DNA of 64,000 nt from Coptis chinensis (lineage: Eukaryota; Streptophyta; Magnoliopsida; Ranunculales; Ranunculaceae): contig CM027383.1 in NCBI GenBank assembly GCA_015680905.1, forward strand, positions 86,275,001 through 86,339,000. The letters run 5' to 3'. Below, piece after piece: positions 48,949-60,754 of this stretch; the stretch's first letter is position 1, and every line of letters begins with the position of its first letter. The translations under genes were made by a program, and so were the position numbers. The notes below the pieces were generated by a model that was not told the origin of the DNA, made no database searches, and saw only the letters and a list, made by a program, of their open reading frames with translations.

Positions 48949-49655
48949 CTACTGCCATGAATACTCCACTGTAGGGAATGAATACTCCACTGAAGGGAGG
49001 GAGGGGGTAGTATCATTAACCACACCAAAAGGTTCACCAAGTCCACCAACTTTTTCAGCACTCTCAACTTGTGTATCACCAAAGCTTTCACCAAGTACAC
49101 TCGCAGCTTGTGGAGTGTCACCAACAACTGGCCCAAAGCTTACACAAACATTCGGAGTATGAAGTAAGTAGTCATTCCCAAAAATTACACAAGCTTCAAC
49201 AAAATAAGTAAACATCCTCCCTTTTAGGTGTCTCGCTGCGGGATGTGCCTACAACAATAAACAATTTCTAACAAGCACGCTATGGTTATAAACATAGTAA
49301 TAATTTGTTACAAGATAGTCAAGTAAATTACCCTAAAATACGCATCCCATGCTTGACGATCAGCGTCAATACACTTGGTTTGTTGGTTGTATGAAAAACC
49401 AAACTCAGTACTCTCGAGAAGTTCTTTGATAGCTATGTAATCTCTTTTCAATGTTTTCATCCTAGAATGTACATTTTCATCCCCAACTGACAAGTTCAAT
49501 CGTTGATTCAACTCCCTAGCCATCATGGACAAGGTCTCACTCTCCCACCCATTATTTGATGTTATGCCCGTACCATTTACAGTATGATTCAACAACAATT
49601 CAATTAGGATCTTATCCATCGTGGGAGACCAACGGGTATACTGACAACTTGCCAT
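48949..49655 (-). CDS. Myb/SANT-like DNA-binding protein of Harbinger type, intact
   Basis: Two exons, 49332-49655 and 48949-49248, join in phase with GT-AG ends to give 207 residues. The N-terminal domain reads RWSPTMDKILIELLLNHTV, NNGWESETLSMMARELNQRL and FGFSYNQQTK, then RQAWDAYFR, continuing over the intron into AHPAARHLKGRMF and FVEACVIFGNDYLLHT. It is homologous to the broken gene at 37009-38077 but keeps its frame, including where the other copy is shifted. No transposase lies next to it. It may be part of a decayed second Harbinger element or a free-standing partner. Start chosen as the first ATG before the domain. Confidence 0.75.
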
Positions 49656-50761
49656 AACTACGAGAAAAAAAAGTTAAATGTGAACTAATTGAACAGCGCA
49701 TTTCACAAGTAATCAAACTAACACTTACAACCATTTTATATATACACTAAACAACATTGTGTATAAATAATGATAATTACTTTTACAACCATTTTATATA
49801 TACACTAATAATTAATTAATAATCTATTAAAATATAAGCCAGATTCACACATTTTGTTAGTAGGCAATGAGAACATATTCATAACATGGCAAAATGTTAT
49901 GGTTATTAGCGGAATGCTTGCATGAAAATGTCATATTAAAACAAAGGAATAACCAACAGCAGAGTAACAATTTCTAAACGCTTTTAAAAATTTAATGCAC
50001 TCCATGAAATTAGGCTACATTTTCAATAACTACTTGTACAAATGGTGGTCGCATGGGGAGTTTAGAGTATTTGATTCTTTTAGAGCTATGCACCTTCCAA
50101 TGCAAACAATCTTGCTCCAACAAGAAATTCATATACACTCAAAAAATTTCATAGTTCAAACTTCTTATTGTTTAAACTCTGAGAACTAGGGTCTCTAAGG
50201 ACAATGTTGGTGGATTAAAATTTTGCTAAAGATAATCAAAGACTAACAGTCCTGACGAGTGGACAGAGATTGGGAAAAGTGGTAGCCTAATTTGAGAACC
50301 GAGGCTTCTTTCTTATGGTGACTTGGAAGTGGAACTAAGCACAGATGATGAACAAGACTAGGGTATGAGACAGAGTAATGCATATTGCCGAAGGTGGAAA
50401 AGTTTGTAAACATACAAATTGTGAAGCATTGAAGCCTAAAACTAATGCTTGTGGTATGTATGCAGGCTAGAAATGCCAAAAAGGAAGAAGCCAATCTCTT
50501 TAACTCTTACAAGGAAAAAAAACAGAAAATGCAGGAGGGAAGGAAAAAAAATGTGGGATGGGGGGTGACTCACTACAACCTTGGAGTATGAAAATTGACA
50601 ACGCAGGATAAGCTTATGCGATGGGGGGGTAATACCGGAGCCTATGTGTGCTTGTGCATCAACTATCTTGTCAGACTCAGTCATGTACTCATATGTATCA
50701 AGACCCTACCAAACATATAGAGATGTACCCTTTATACAATATGATTCATACTATCAATTAC
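49656..50761. other. Intergenic, nothing recognised
   Basis: AT-rich; contains a duplicated block with ACAACCATTTTATATATACACTAA near 49728-49750 and 49785-49808. ORFs at 50243-50684 have no family features. Confidence 0.4.
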
Positions 50762-52861
50762 ATTACTGTAACGCCTGTATTTAAAATACGTATTTATTTA
50801 TTTATTTAATTATTTATTTAATATTTGATTGGATTGGATTTGGGATACGCGGGACTGGTTTCTGGGCCCGAGTCTGTGTTGGGCTTGGATTTCAAACCCA
50901 AGTATATAATCACATTGTTCTAGAGAATAGGATTTTAGAGAAAAAAAAATAATAAAAATAGAGGCAGAGATAAAGCTGGATTGCTGGAGGACTACGAGGG
51001 ATTCGTGAAGCTGTTAAAACAGGTGAGTAGAGTTTATCTCTCACCACTACTAAAACTATGATTTTCGTCTGTTTAGTATTTACGAATTTACTGTCGAGTG
51101 TTTTCGACCAGTTTCTTTTTTATAATTTTAATTCTGTCGATATGTTTTAGATTTTGGTTAAACTGTCGAAACTCTGTTGAGGCTAGAAAATCGACATTGA
51201 ACTGTCCAAGCTTTATGGGCATTAATGGCAGATAAAGCCCAATAGTATGAAATCGTCCTATACCTTTGGTTGAACTCTATTGGGGTGGTCTGGAACCCTT
51301 ACTGATGAGGTTAGAAGTGAATGATGTTGGTTGGGTTATGGGGGATGTCGGGTTTAGAAGCGGGGGATGGTGCTGTCGAAGCTCTGTCGGAGCTCTGTAA
51401 TATTCATGGCGGCACCAAGAAATCGCCAGTCTATGATTTGGAAACGTAGTAGTTGGATCTTGATGTTGTATGTTGGGTTTTGCTTTTTGATTGTTGGTTG
51501 GTTGGTTGAAGTGGGGTAGTGTAGGGTGTATGAGGCTGTCGAATGGGTGTTGGAAAGGGCTGTCAAAGCTCAGAGAAACCATCAATGGCGGCACGCCCAG
51601 ACGTCTCCAGTAAATTGATTCTAACTATTTTTGGTTGATTTGTTGATAATGGGTTGAAGTGGGGTGTGTTTGAGTGGGGGAGGGCGGTCGAATAGGGGCT
51701 GTTGGAAGCTTCGATAGGCGTTAATGGCGGCATGAAGATTCCAGATCCAGTTTTGGTTGAGGATTTTAAATTTAAGAATTGAGTTTTTGGCTTTTAGTAA
51801 AGTTGTAGGGTTTGTATTTAGGAGTGATTTCGGTTGGTTGAAATGGGAGATGGTGGTGGTCGGAAATTTGGGCTGCTGGTGGTGGTAGCTAGTGAGGAAG
51901 AAGACCTGTTGGTCAGCTTGGGCCTTGGGCCCGGTTTTGGATTAAATTGGTTGGGCCAAAAACCTTATTTTGTTTGGGCCTTTTCTAATTGGTTTTCTTT
52001 GGGCCGAACTAAGTTAAGTTTTGGGCTTGGGCCGAAATGGTTAAGTTTTGGTTGGGCCAAAACTCTATTAGTTGTGTTGGGGCCGGGCCGAAATGTTTGA
52101 GTTTTGTTTGGGCCAAAGATCTAACTTTAGTGGTTGGGCCGGATTCATTTCTTTTAATTTGGTTTGGGCCTTCTCCAATTAGTTTTCTTTGAGCCTGTTT
52201 CTAATTTATGTGGGCTGGTCCTTATGTCCCCAATTGGGTCAGGTGGTATAAATAAGTTGGTTTTAGACTTTTGGGTTCTAAGGTTTAGGCTTGGCTAGCT
52301 GGGTCCGAACCATTACCTTAGCCATGAGCCCATGAACCATGCACCTTTGACCTTAGCTATGAACCATGACTATGACCTTGGAACCTGTTGAACATAGAAA
52401 CGACAGTTTGAATTTGACAATGATGTGTTGAGTTTGACTTTGACAATAATGTGTTGACTTTGACTTTGACCATTGACCTTTGACTGTGGAATATTGACTT
52501 TTTCCAGTTTTTCACATATTTAAGAATATGGACAAATGTAGTAATAAAATATTATCGATATTGTATAACCTTGTTTGTCATTATCTAATTAAGATTTGAC
52601 GTGAGTAGTGCGTAAAGCATATAATGTTTGACACGTAACAAAAGGGAAATTTTTATAGGACTTAGATATATATGTTTTTATGAGTATTCCATTATATACG
52701 GATTTAGATTCATGGACTTTGATTGTGGACTGTTGATTGTTTAATCGTGTTACGTTTTTATATATTAAATTGTATGGACAAATCAAATGCTAAAATGTTG
52801 TGGAAGCTTGTATAAATTTGGTTGTCATTATCTAATTAAGATTTGACATTGATATTGTGAC

Positions 52862-52863
<2 letters not shown>

Positions 52864-52951
<88 letters not shown>
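52864..52951. repeat. TA microsatellite
   Basis: About 44 uninterrupted TA units inside element B. The corresponding part of element A lacks it. Confidence 0.95.
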
Positions 52952-52954
<3 letters not shown>

Positions 52955-53244
52955 TGCAATAGTCGTGGAGAAATAAATGTATAGACACTCCATTATTTTA
53001 TCTGTGAGATGCTAGTAGAGTATTTGTGGATATTTTCCACGGGAGTGTGGCGTAATGCAATAATATATTGGCACGTGAAAGAATGAAAATAGTTATGAGA
53101 TATAATTAAGATATTTCTAAATATTGTGGCACAGTGCAATAAGGTATTTGACCTGCACGTGATATAGTGGAATTATTATGAGTCATAAATGGATGACACT
53201 TGAATAAATTACGTAACGAAAATCCTAGAACCTAGCTACCACAA

Positions 53245-53470
53245 CTCATGTGATTTGGCCCTTCTGGCGTTTTAGTGAATCTGAATGGTCTTCGGGCGTA
53301 AGCAATGTGATTGGCCCTTCTGGCGTTTCAGTGAATCTGAATGGCCTTCGGTAAAGTAATGTGATTGGCCCTTCCGGGCGTTTGATGAATCTGAATGGCC
53401 TTTGGGCGTAAGTAATGTGATTGGCCCTTCTGGCGTTTCAGTGAATCTGAATGGCCCTTCTGGCGTAGCC
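53245..53470 (+). repeat. Tandem array of about 58 bp, four copies, in element B
   Basis: Units contain GTGATTGGCCCTTCTGGCG, TTTCAGTGAATCTGAATGGC and CTTCGGGCGTAAGTAAT. Element A has about two units at 44470-44590 (reverse strand), so copy number has changed since the elements diverged. Confidence 0.85.
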
Positions 53471-53919
53471 GAATAGTGGCTTGATTATTCCGTTTGCAAA
53501 ATAGAACGAGACGCGCAATATTTTATGCCGAATAGTCGCAGTACTTACATAATGGCTTCCGTGTGAGGGTTACCTGGTGTGCGGCATCCCGCTCAGGGTA
53601 GTTACGCACGGAGTGGTTCATTATGTAAGGGGAGGCATGTGGATGTACATGTTCGGCGTTGGGAAGCGATTGTGGTAGCCAGGGAAACTAGGTAAGACAT
53701 AGATACGACATGATTTTTAGGGACACGCAAAGAAAGCCTTAATTAATATAATTATGGTAATATGTTGGTTAATGATATATCTTTAGACAGATGATTGTAT
53801 ATGGTTTTGCATAAGGGTGGGTCAAACTAATTACTTGGACAGAGACGACCCACTCAGTAATTGAGCATGAAATGTGGTACGGATATAATATGTTTGGTTG
53901 GTTATAGTTTAGTTAGAAC

Positions 53920-54090
53920 CTAAGGCGCCTCGTGGAGGAACTAAATGCCTTTTTATTATGCGTATGGTTTGTTGTGTGGTTAGTTGGGAAGTTAAGGCGC
54001 CTCAGTGGAGGAACTACCTGCCTAAATTATTGTACTTAAAGATGTTGTATTAGTTGTTGAAAGTTAAGGCGCCTCGGTGGAGGAACTAAC
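53920..54090 (+). repeat. Three spaced AAGGCGCCTC hairpin blocks in element B
   Basis: AAGGCGCCTCGGTGGAGGAA-like blocks near 53930, 53993 and 54065 are 65-75 bp apart. Each contains CCTC-AGTG-GAGG, able to form a small hairpin, next to the palindrome GGCGCC. Element A keeps three such blocks at 43850-44010. Confidence 0.8.
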
Positions 54091-54754
54091 TGCCTTATAG
54101 ATTGTGTAAATATATTTATAAGTATATGTTGTATTTTAGAGCTACTCACACCAGCATTTTTATAATGTTAACCTGATTTGCATGTTTGCTTATAGGGTGT
54201 GTTCATTAAATGAACATAGTTGATAAGTCTTGACAGGTTTAGTGTTGAAGAAGATTGGTTGCTGATTGCGGTTTGCGTTAGCGTTGCATCTCAGGATATG
54301 TTTTGTTTTCCCTTAAGGTGATATAGATTTTCAGTCTAGACAATGTTTTTGTATTTTTATTTGTAAATTTAATTAAAGAGTTATTGAAAAGAGATTTGTA
54401 ACCTAATCTTATTTGTGAATTTTTGTAATGAAGAGGACTTTTGTTTAAGTTAAAATTTTTATTGGTTTTTAATTATCCGCACATTTAAACTGTTTATGGG
54501 TTTTTGGAAGGAGAGAGTGCGTCACACCTCGGAGATCGAAGAGTCGGGAACAAATAATGTTTTTCCGAATTCTGTCGAAATTCGGGGTGTGACAATTACC
54601 ATAATAAGCTAACAACATACTATTGGATCTTACTACCTTGGAGCGAAACTGCAAAAGCACCCGCTACTGTCACCTAAACTCCACACATTTCTCTATTATC
54701 TCCGACATTTGCAGCTCATCTTCCTTCGTTTTTTAGTTCTTTTCCACTGTCACC

Positions 54755-56515
54755 CTTGCATTGACAACCTTGGTGTTTCCAATTCCTGGCTATCAACACC
54801 GGGTTTCTTATGAACGGAAAAGCTTTTTATGCCAAAAACACCAACACCAGGTTTCTTAAACCCGACAAATAAGAGCAATGTCCTTAGACTAATCCTTTCC
54901 TTGGAAATGGAGAGATCGCCGTTTCCCATCCTGAATGCTGCATTTCCCCTAAGTATAGACTTCCCCACGTATCCTTTTTGCTGGAGCTATTGCTAAGGGG
55001 TGGGTTCGGGTTTTTCCTTGGGGTAAGGAGTGATTCCTACTCCCGACAAGGTTACTACGGGTTGGCAGCTCCATTTCAAGTGTCGCCCTTTGTTTCTAGT
55101 CCAAAGAGTACTCATACCTTCGCATCTCTATCACTAAGGTGTGGCGCCTCCCCTTCACTCCATTCCTTAGGAATGGTATGCGGCCGCCCCTCAGCAATAC
55201 TCGAGAAATCCCTTTTGTTATAGTTCCAAAGCGTCCTACCTTTCCTGGTCTTCCAGTTGCCTAAGCCCGTCCTGACTAGCCAATTTATTCTATTGAGAGA
55301 TAGCCTTAGGCTTTCTTTCTCCTGTAGCCTATTGAAAATCGGGTTTTTGTTTTAAAGGATAGAACTAGGTCCCTCCTTCTTTGTACTGACAGGTGAGCAA
55401 AGGAGAACCCTTGGGTTGTAGGAGTCAAGTCTATGTCAGGACCTCTTTCCAGGTATCCTCCTAAGTGAAAGATTAGCTTCTTGGGACTCCTTCCTACGTC
55501 GAACTTCTTCTTCATCTATTTTCCCAAGTCGGGTGTTGGGTTTAAAAGAATAGATCGCCCTTCTTTTTACTGAAAGTTGAGATATGGGGCCGCCAGGTTG
55601 ATCTATTACGAAAAGAGCTCGGCTAATAGGGTCTCGCCCCCATACTACCTAATTTACTAACTAGAAGTAGAGTATATGTTAGGACAAGGCGAAGGGTAGT
55701 TCCCTACCTTCAGGATTACCTTCTATAGAATCTCTCCTGCGGCCTCGTTCTCGTGAGCCCCCCCTAATAAAGCTAAGTCAAGAATATGGAGACTCGGTTC
55801 TTTCTCATGGATCCCAAAGTCGGTGTTAGGTTTTTTCGTATCGAAAAATGTCGCTCCTTTCAGGACACGAAAGGGGCATCGCATCTAGGTCTAGAATAAC
55901 AAAACAAAGATCGAGCTTCGCACTTCGGGAAAGAGATGCAGAAGACGTTCGACGCCCCTTCTATTTCGGTCCTTGCAATCCCTCCAGAAGAAAGTGTCTT
56001 CGCTCTGCTGCGCTTAGACCGCTACCCCAGACATGGGGCCGGAGCTCACTACGAAAGGTCCTACCGATCACGCTTACCTATCGATACACTCACTATGTGA
56101 CCATCTATCTACTAACCAAACTCCCACTTTCAAGAGAGAGAAGAGCTGCAACCTATTATCTGCTTTCGGGCAATTCTCCGCTTTTGGTAAATCAGTTGTT
56201 AGGTCCTTGATTCCCAATAACGAATAGGCTAACTCTATCTCTCAATTGCCTATCCTGTGTGCTCGAGAAGGTCCCCCAGTTCCTTGGCCTCGAGGTGCAT
56301 TTAGTTGTCTCACATGCGACTCGGGATATTCCCCACTCCATGACACCTTTCGCTCATCCATTCCGCTCGACCAGACACGGCGCCCTTTCTCATTATCATC
56401 TACCGCCCTTTCTTTCCTCCCGGCTATTCACGCATGAAGATCATGAAGATCGTCGTATGTATGCTCGACTTCGGTTGCAAGGGAGTCACACTTTTCATAC
56501 ACTTCGATAGCTCCC
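54755..56515. other. Probable mitochondrial DNA insertion (NUMT)
   Basis: Base composition rises sharply to near 50 percent GC with many C-rich and CTTTC-rich runs, unlike the AT-rich flanks. The style is that of plant mitochondrial intergenic DNA. Overlapping ORFs (54978-55223, 55848-56210, 56246-56510) have residues such as LRERDAEDVRRPFYFGP but I cannot tie them to a named mitochondrial gene with confidence. No nuclear gene structure is seen. Both ends are approximate. Confidence 0.55.
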
Positions 56516-58037
56516 AATGTTTTCATACCGTTACCATATAGTCCATATATATGGACTCAATACATTATGTCATTCTAATAAGATAAACCAAAACATATAC
56601 TAAGAACAATATGTAGAAAGGATACATAACAATTAGTCCAGGTCAATTTCCACTCTAGCACAAAGAGCAACTTTCAAAGTAGAAGTATACACCTGATAAG
56701 TGGTCGAAAGCCTGCTAAAAAATTTGTTAACATAAGAGCAGCTGTTTTAGGTATTCTTTAGGTTAGTGCGAAAATTCATATCCATTATTGATTGCTTTAT
56801 TCAGTTATATAAGTTTCTACGAGTTTGCAACCTATAATGGCGATTATGTGAAGTATGTAGAGCCATGGGATTCAATAGTCAAAACAACTTATTTTCGCTC
56901 AAAGAAACTAGTGCCAAACTGCCAATATGTAAATATGGATTTAACCAGCTAACCCGCTAGGTATTTCTCTTTGGGTCATCACGATCAAAACCACTTTTGC
57001 ATAGAGATACATCTAGTAACTGTGCTCCAAGTAATCTCAGAAGGGAAAACTCAACATTTCTCTCATCATCATTGGCTTTACAATTAGATACACTGAAGAG
57101 AAGTAGTTTGAATCCTAAACAGTGCTGGCAAGTTTTGAATACAGGATTGTGATAACAAGTACACAGACTTAACGAAACTAAACAAATTCTCGCCTGCAAA
57201 TAACTTACAATTTGTCATGTCAACACGGACATCCGACATCAATGTTAAACTATTATCCTACGACATACGTCACCAAAGTTGCCTAGCGTAACTCTCACCC
57301 CAAAGTTTCAGCAAGGTCTGCCAATATATGTATTCCAAATCCTGACAACCAGTTTCTACCACTCCTTCCAATCTTTTTGAGTGCGTTCTTACCCTCTACT
57401 CCTCTAGACATGTCTTAGATGAAATTTCTTCCACATCACCTTACTGCTTCTAACTGACAATATGGCACCCAAATAGAACTCAAAAGCATCCTAAGAAAGG
57501 GATAAGGTTGAAACTACTAATCCTCATGTTGAATCTCATCTAATTGAATTAGAGAAATGGCTTATGAGTCTGTACCCAAAGCGCTTCACTCCTAGGATTA
57601 AGAATCCCTTGACCTAATTGAATACGCAGAGTGCCATCCACGACTCCTATGATTCCAAATTGTAACCTAATGTCGCCTAGCCTCTAGGCACGACCCCACT
57701 AGGCAGTGCTTGCGCCTTTAACTGCATAGGAGCTTACTGTTATCATCTATACAATAGCCAAAATATATATATTCTCAACATTGCTTCCCAAGTCTGCAAT
57801 TATACATCATCACGCCCGAAAGAAAAATCAAATGTTTGGGACTTTGAGTTGGTGACTGCAACAATACATATAACCTAAAGGTACACAAATCCCCCGACTT
57901 TTTTGGTGATTAACTAACTACTTAGTCAATTAGCTCGTTAAGAACAACAAATTCATTTAAAAACAGCAAAGAATAAAATACAGAAGAAACATAACTTTTC
58001 AAATGAAGAAAAAATGAGTGAAACCTGGATAATTTCT
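56516..58037. other. Intergenic, nothing recognised
   Basis: AT-rich. A short CGCCTAGCCTCTAGGC inverted motif lies near 57673-57690. No gene was recognised. Confidence 0.4.
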
Positions 58038-58522
58038 CACCTTGATAGAAGAAAGAGATGAACCAAATCTCCTTGCGAAATATGTTAATTCAATCACAGT
58101 TAAAATCCAAGGAGAGAGAGTTGAGGCGGCTAACTTTCACTTCACAGAGAGAGAGAGTGAGAGAAGATAATGATTCAAAACTACAGTTGAATTATTTGAA
58201 AAGTAGATTTGCCGAATGTTGTGTTTGCCAAATTTGTGTTATCAAGCACCGCGAAACCTGACAAATGAAATTTGCCAATCGTTTGCCATTGATGAAACAA
58301 GCAGCGGCAAATTAATATTTTCTCGCTAGTTAGTTTGCCGGTAAATTTTGAAGTGGGAAAATATTTTCCCATTACATATTTGCCCCTCAAGTGGGAAAAT
58401 TTAACAAGCACACCCTTATTGAGTTGAGAAAAATGTGAGAGACCACGTTCCAATGACGGTATTGTAATTTATAATATTTTTGTCATCAAATTTTGCCAAC
58501 ATGTAAATAGTTTAAGGGCCAT
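58038..58522 (-). other. Promoter- or leader-like repeat related to 31240-31600
   Basis: On the minus strand it runs from a TTTCCCACTT / TTTGCCGCTGCTTGTT block through GGTGCTTGATAAC to a CTCTCTCTCT leader-like tract with GCCGCC and then AAG/GTGAGA, a plausible splice donor at about 58040. The region at 31240-31600 on the plus strand has the same order of features. No coding sequence follows either. Confidence 0.4.
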
Positions 58523-58530
58523 TGCTTGGG

Positions 58531-58998
58531 GCAGGGGCGGACCCAAGAGTTTCGTTGAGAGTATTCAAATAATAAATTCAACAACCGAAAATTTTATTTA
58601 GTGTTATGTAAAAAATAAATAAAATCAACAAGTAATTCTGTAAAATTTGGAGGACACTAAAAATAGAAGGTTTAGTATAAACATATGATTTCAAAAGGCA
58701 AAATAATACTCGCGAGAAATTAAATTGAGAACTTGAGATGGTTTGAGAAATGAATCTGAGAAAAAGTCCAAATAATAGAGAAGTGATTGAGAAATCTAAA
58801 ACATTGTAAAGTTTACTGGAAAAAAATGAAATTAATTACTCATTGGAGTAAAAGTAAAAGTGTGGACTTGGCCTACGTTACAGAGTCCATAATCCAAAAT
58901 GTTAAAAATAACTTGTGAATTAATAAGCCATTTTTTTTTTTGGCTAAATACTACTTTTTTATTTGGGCAAACTTGAGGTTATACACTGGGTCCGTCCT
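58531..58998. mobile_element. hAT-type MITE
   Basis: Flanked by TGCTTGGG (58523-58530 and 58999-59006). Short terminal inverted repeats: CAGGGGCGGACCCA on the left and CAAGGACGGACCCA read inward from the right. CAGGGGCGGA ends and 8-bp duplications are typical of plant hAT elements. It is AT-rich inside and non-coding. Confidence 0.8.
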
Positions 58999-59159
58999 TG
59001 CTTGGGTATACTAGTTGTTTTACGTGTCGTGCAAACACATACTTTCATGCTTGTAAAAACGTCTAATAAATACATCTACAAATATAATCAGATCTAAGAT
59101 GAAAAGCTTACTTTCTGGCTAAGATGATAAGTCTTCTTCCTTACATGGTGAGTCACGGA

Positions 59160-59667
59160 GAGAGCGAATTTGTGGACAGACTTGTCCACAAACAGCAGCT
59201 TCTCATTGGTCCAAACACTTTGTGGCCAGATAAACAATTTTTTCGGGCAGATAAACAGTTTTTCTGGGCAACCTCTCCACCAATCAGTAAGGCAGGGAAT
59301 GGAGCGGGTTCGGGTCGGATTCTCACTCAAAACTCTTTACCATATCCGCATCCATCTGGATTCAGGTCGGATTTCGGATATCCATATCCACTAAAAACAC
59401 ACAAAAAAATACACTATTTTAATGATTTTCATATATAAATGTAAGATATAAATTATTTTTAGGCATCAAAATATGAATCTTGTTAAAATAATTCAGGTTT
59501 TTGGATATTCGGGTCGGATAATTTAGATTCGGATATGGTCTATTCGGATAAAAATGAATTCAAATATGGGTCGGATTTGAGTTGATCCCGTACCATTCCC
59601 AGCCCTGCCAATCAGCACATGATGTCTTGTGGACAACAAATAGTTGTATGTCCACAAAATTATTTTG
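59160..59667. mobile_element. Mutator-like MITE containing a nested element
   Basis: Flanked by the direct repeat GAGTCACGGA (59150-59159 and 59668-59677). The ends share an inverted AATTTGTGGACA / TTTTGTGGACA block, imperfect further out. A second inverted pair, GTGGACAGACTTGTCCAC, sits just inside the left end. A separate MITE is inserted in the middle (59288-59607). Confidence 0.65.
59288..59607. mobile_element. hAT-type MITE nested in the preceding element
   Basis: Flanked by CCAATCAG (59280-59287 and 59608-59615). Ends are TAAGGCAGGGAATGG on the left and CAGGGCTGGGAATGG read inward from the right (12 of 15). The interior is rich in GGGTCGGAT and CGGATAT motifs. Confidence 0.82.
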
Positions 59668-59677
59668 GAGTCACGGA

Positions 59678-60424
59678 CATAACCACACAAGCGTCCTTCT
59701 CACACACTATGCCACAATTATATGAAACAAGCAAACAAACATATCGTAGTCAAATCAATAACAAACAAAAATAAATAAAATAAAATAATAAATATGGGAA
59801 ATAGAGACTACCTTTAAGCGATAAACTAGATTAGGGTCATCGATGCCTCCCTGGCTGAAGGCTCTCAATATTGGTGAGTTATACACAGATGCAAACTGTG
59901 AACACATTGTTATCAACCATTTTCGGTGTGGAAGTTCTTTTCTTTGTTCCTCACTTCTTATTCTTTTTTGTGGAAATGTTTTTGATTACTTCCAAAACAT
60001 GTCGGTCTTAAAACACCATGAAAACAACTCGATCATTTACTGACTTAGATACTTCATATTACAATATTATATATTCCATAAAACATATTAGTAACCAACA
60101 TTAAGAGGTTGACCTAAAATTCCACTTCAAAAATAGTACACAACCATTAAAAACAAATAGAACCAAGAGAGGGAGAATATCCTTAACACCATATCCAAAA
60201 AAAAAAAACCCCCCACATAACTCCAATTCCAAATACATGCCACCAATAGTCAAACAAACAAGCCTCGCATTTAATTGGTGTCGTCAGCGTCCTTTCCAAA
60301 CATGAAAATTAACTTCGCTGAAACAGAAAAGATGAAAAATAAAAAAATTAGAATCTCATATGAGTTTTGAAATAACAAATAAAGAAAACAAACTTACAAA
60401 ATGGAGAGCAACATTCAACAAGGC
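59678..60424. other. Intergenic, nothing recognised
   Basis: AT-rich sequence without a recognisable gene or bounded element. Confidence 0.4.
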
Positions 60425-60754
60425 CTTTCACACCTTTTCGTCCTCAACAACAATGAAAGATGTGTTGGAAAATTCTGGAGAAGCAGTTGAATAAGGGCAT
60501 TAATTTTGGAGAGCCTAGGATATCCACCAAGGATCGTTTTTCTGTTGGTGACTACAATAAGCTGAAACATTGCAAGATTGGTCCTTTTCAAGTGGTTGAG
60601 AAGATTAACTCCAATGCCTATCGTCTCCGTTTGCCTAGTCATATCCGAACTTCAGATGTTTTCAATGTCAAACATCTCATACCATTCTGTGGTGATTCAT
60701 CGGATGATGAGGATGGCTTAAATTCGAGGACGAATTCCTTTCATCTAGGGGGAA
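60425..60754 (+). pseudogene. Ty3/gypsy integrase C-terminal remnant and polypurine tract
   Basis: The plus strand encodes the end of a gypsy polyprotein: DRFSVGDYNKLKHCKIGPFQ, VEKINSNAYRLRLPSHIR and TSDVFNVKHLIPFCGD, then an acidic tail with NSRTNSFHLGG. This is the integrase C-terminal part common in chromovirus-type gypsy elements. It ends at CTAGGGGGAA, a polypurine tract, directly before the LTR. Everything upstream (protease to integrase core) is missing. Confidence 0.85.

Larger units (their letters stand above)
50767..54594 (+). mobile_element. Large TG...CA element B, probable solo LTR (3.8 kb)
   Basis: It begins TGTAACGCC and ends GGGGTGTGACA, with a perfect 5-bp duplication ATTAC on both sides (50762-50766 and 54595-54599). 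It is the inverted relative of 43338-46937. Near its left end are TATATAA (about 50903) and a splice-donor-like AGGTGAGTAG (51021-51030), both kept in element A, so the plus strand is probably the transcribed sense. No coding domain and no second direct terminal repeat was seen; a solo LTR of a long-LTR Ty3/gypsy element is the simplest reading. It holds GGGCC-rich repeats (51910-52160), a TA microsatellite and two internal tandem arrays. Confidence 0.78.

Noticed and set aside
51834-52100. ORF with repeated GLG and FWLGQ motifs
   Set aside because: Arises from GGGCC/TTGGGCC repeats within the solo-LTR-like element B.
53245-53470. Regular repeats resembling a CRISPR array
   Set aside because: The units are contiguous diverged tandem copies without unique spacers, inside a plant transposable element.
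55848-56210. A functional nuclear gene in the GC-rich island
   Set aside because: No domain, no promoter or intron structure, and composition unlike the neighbouring nuclear genes.
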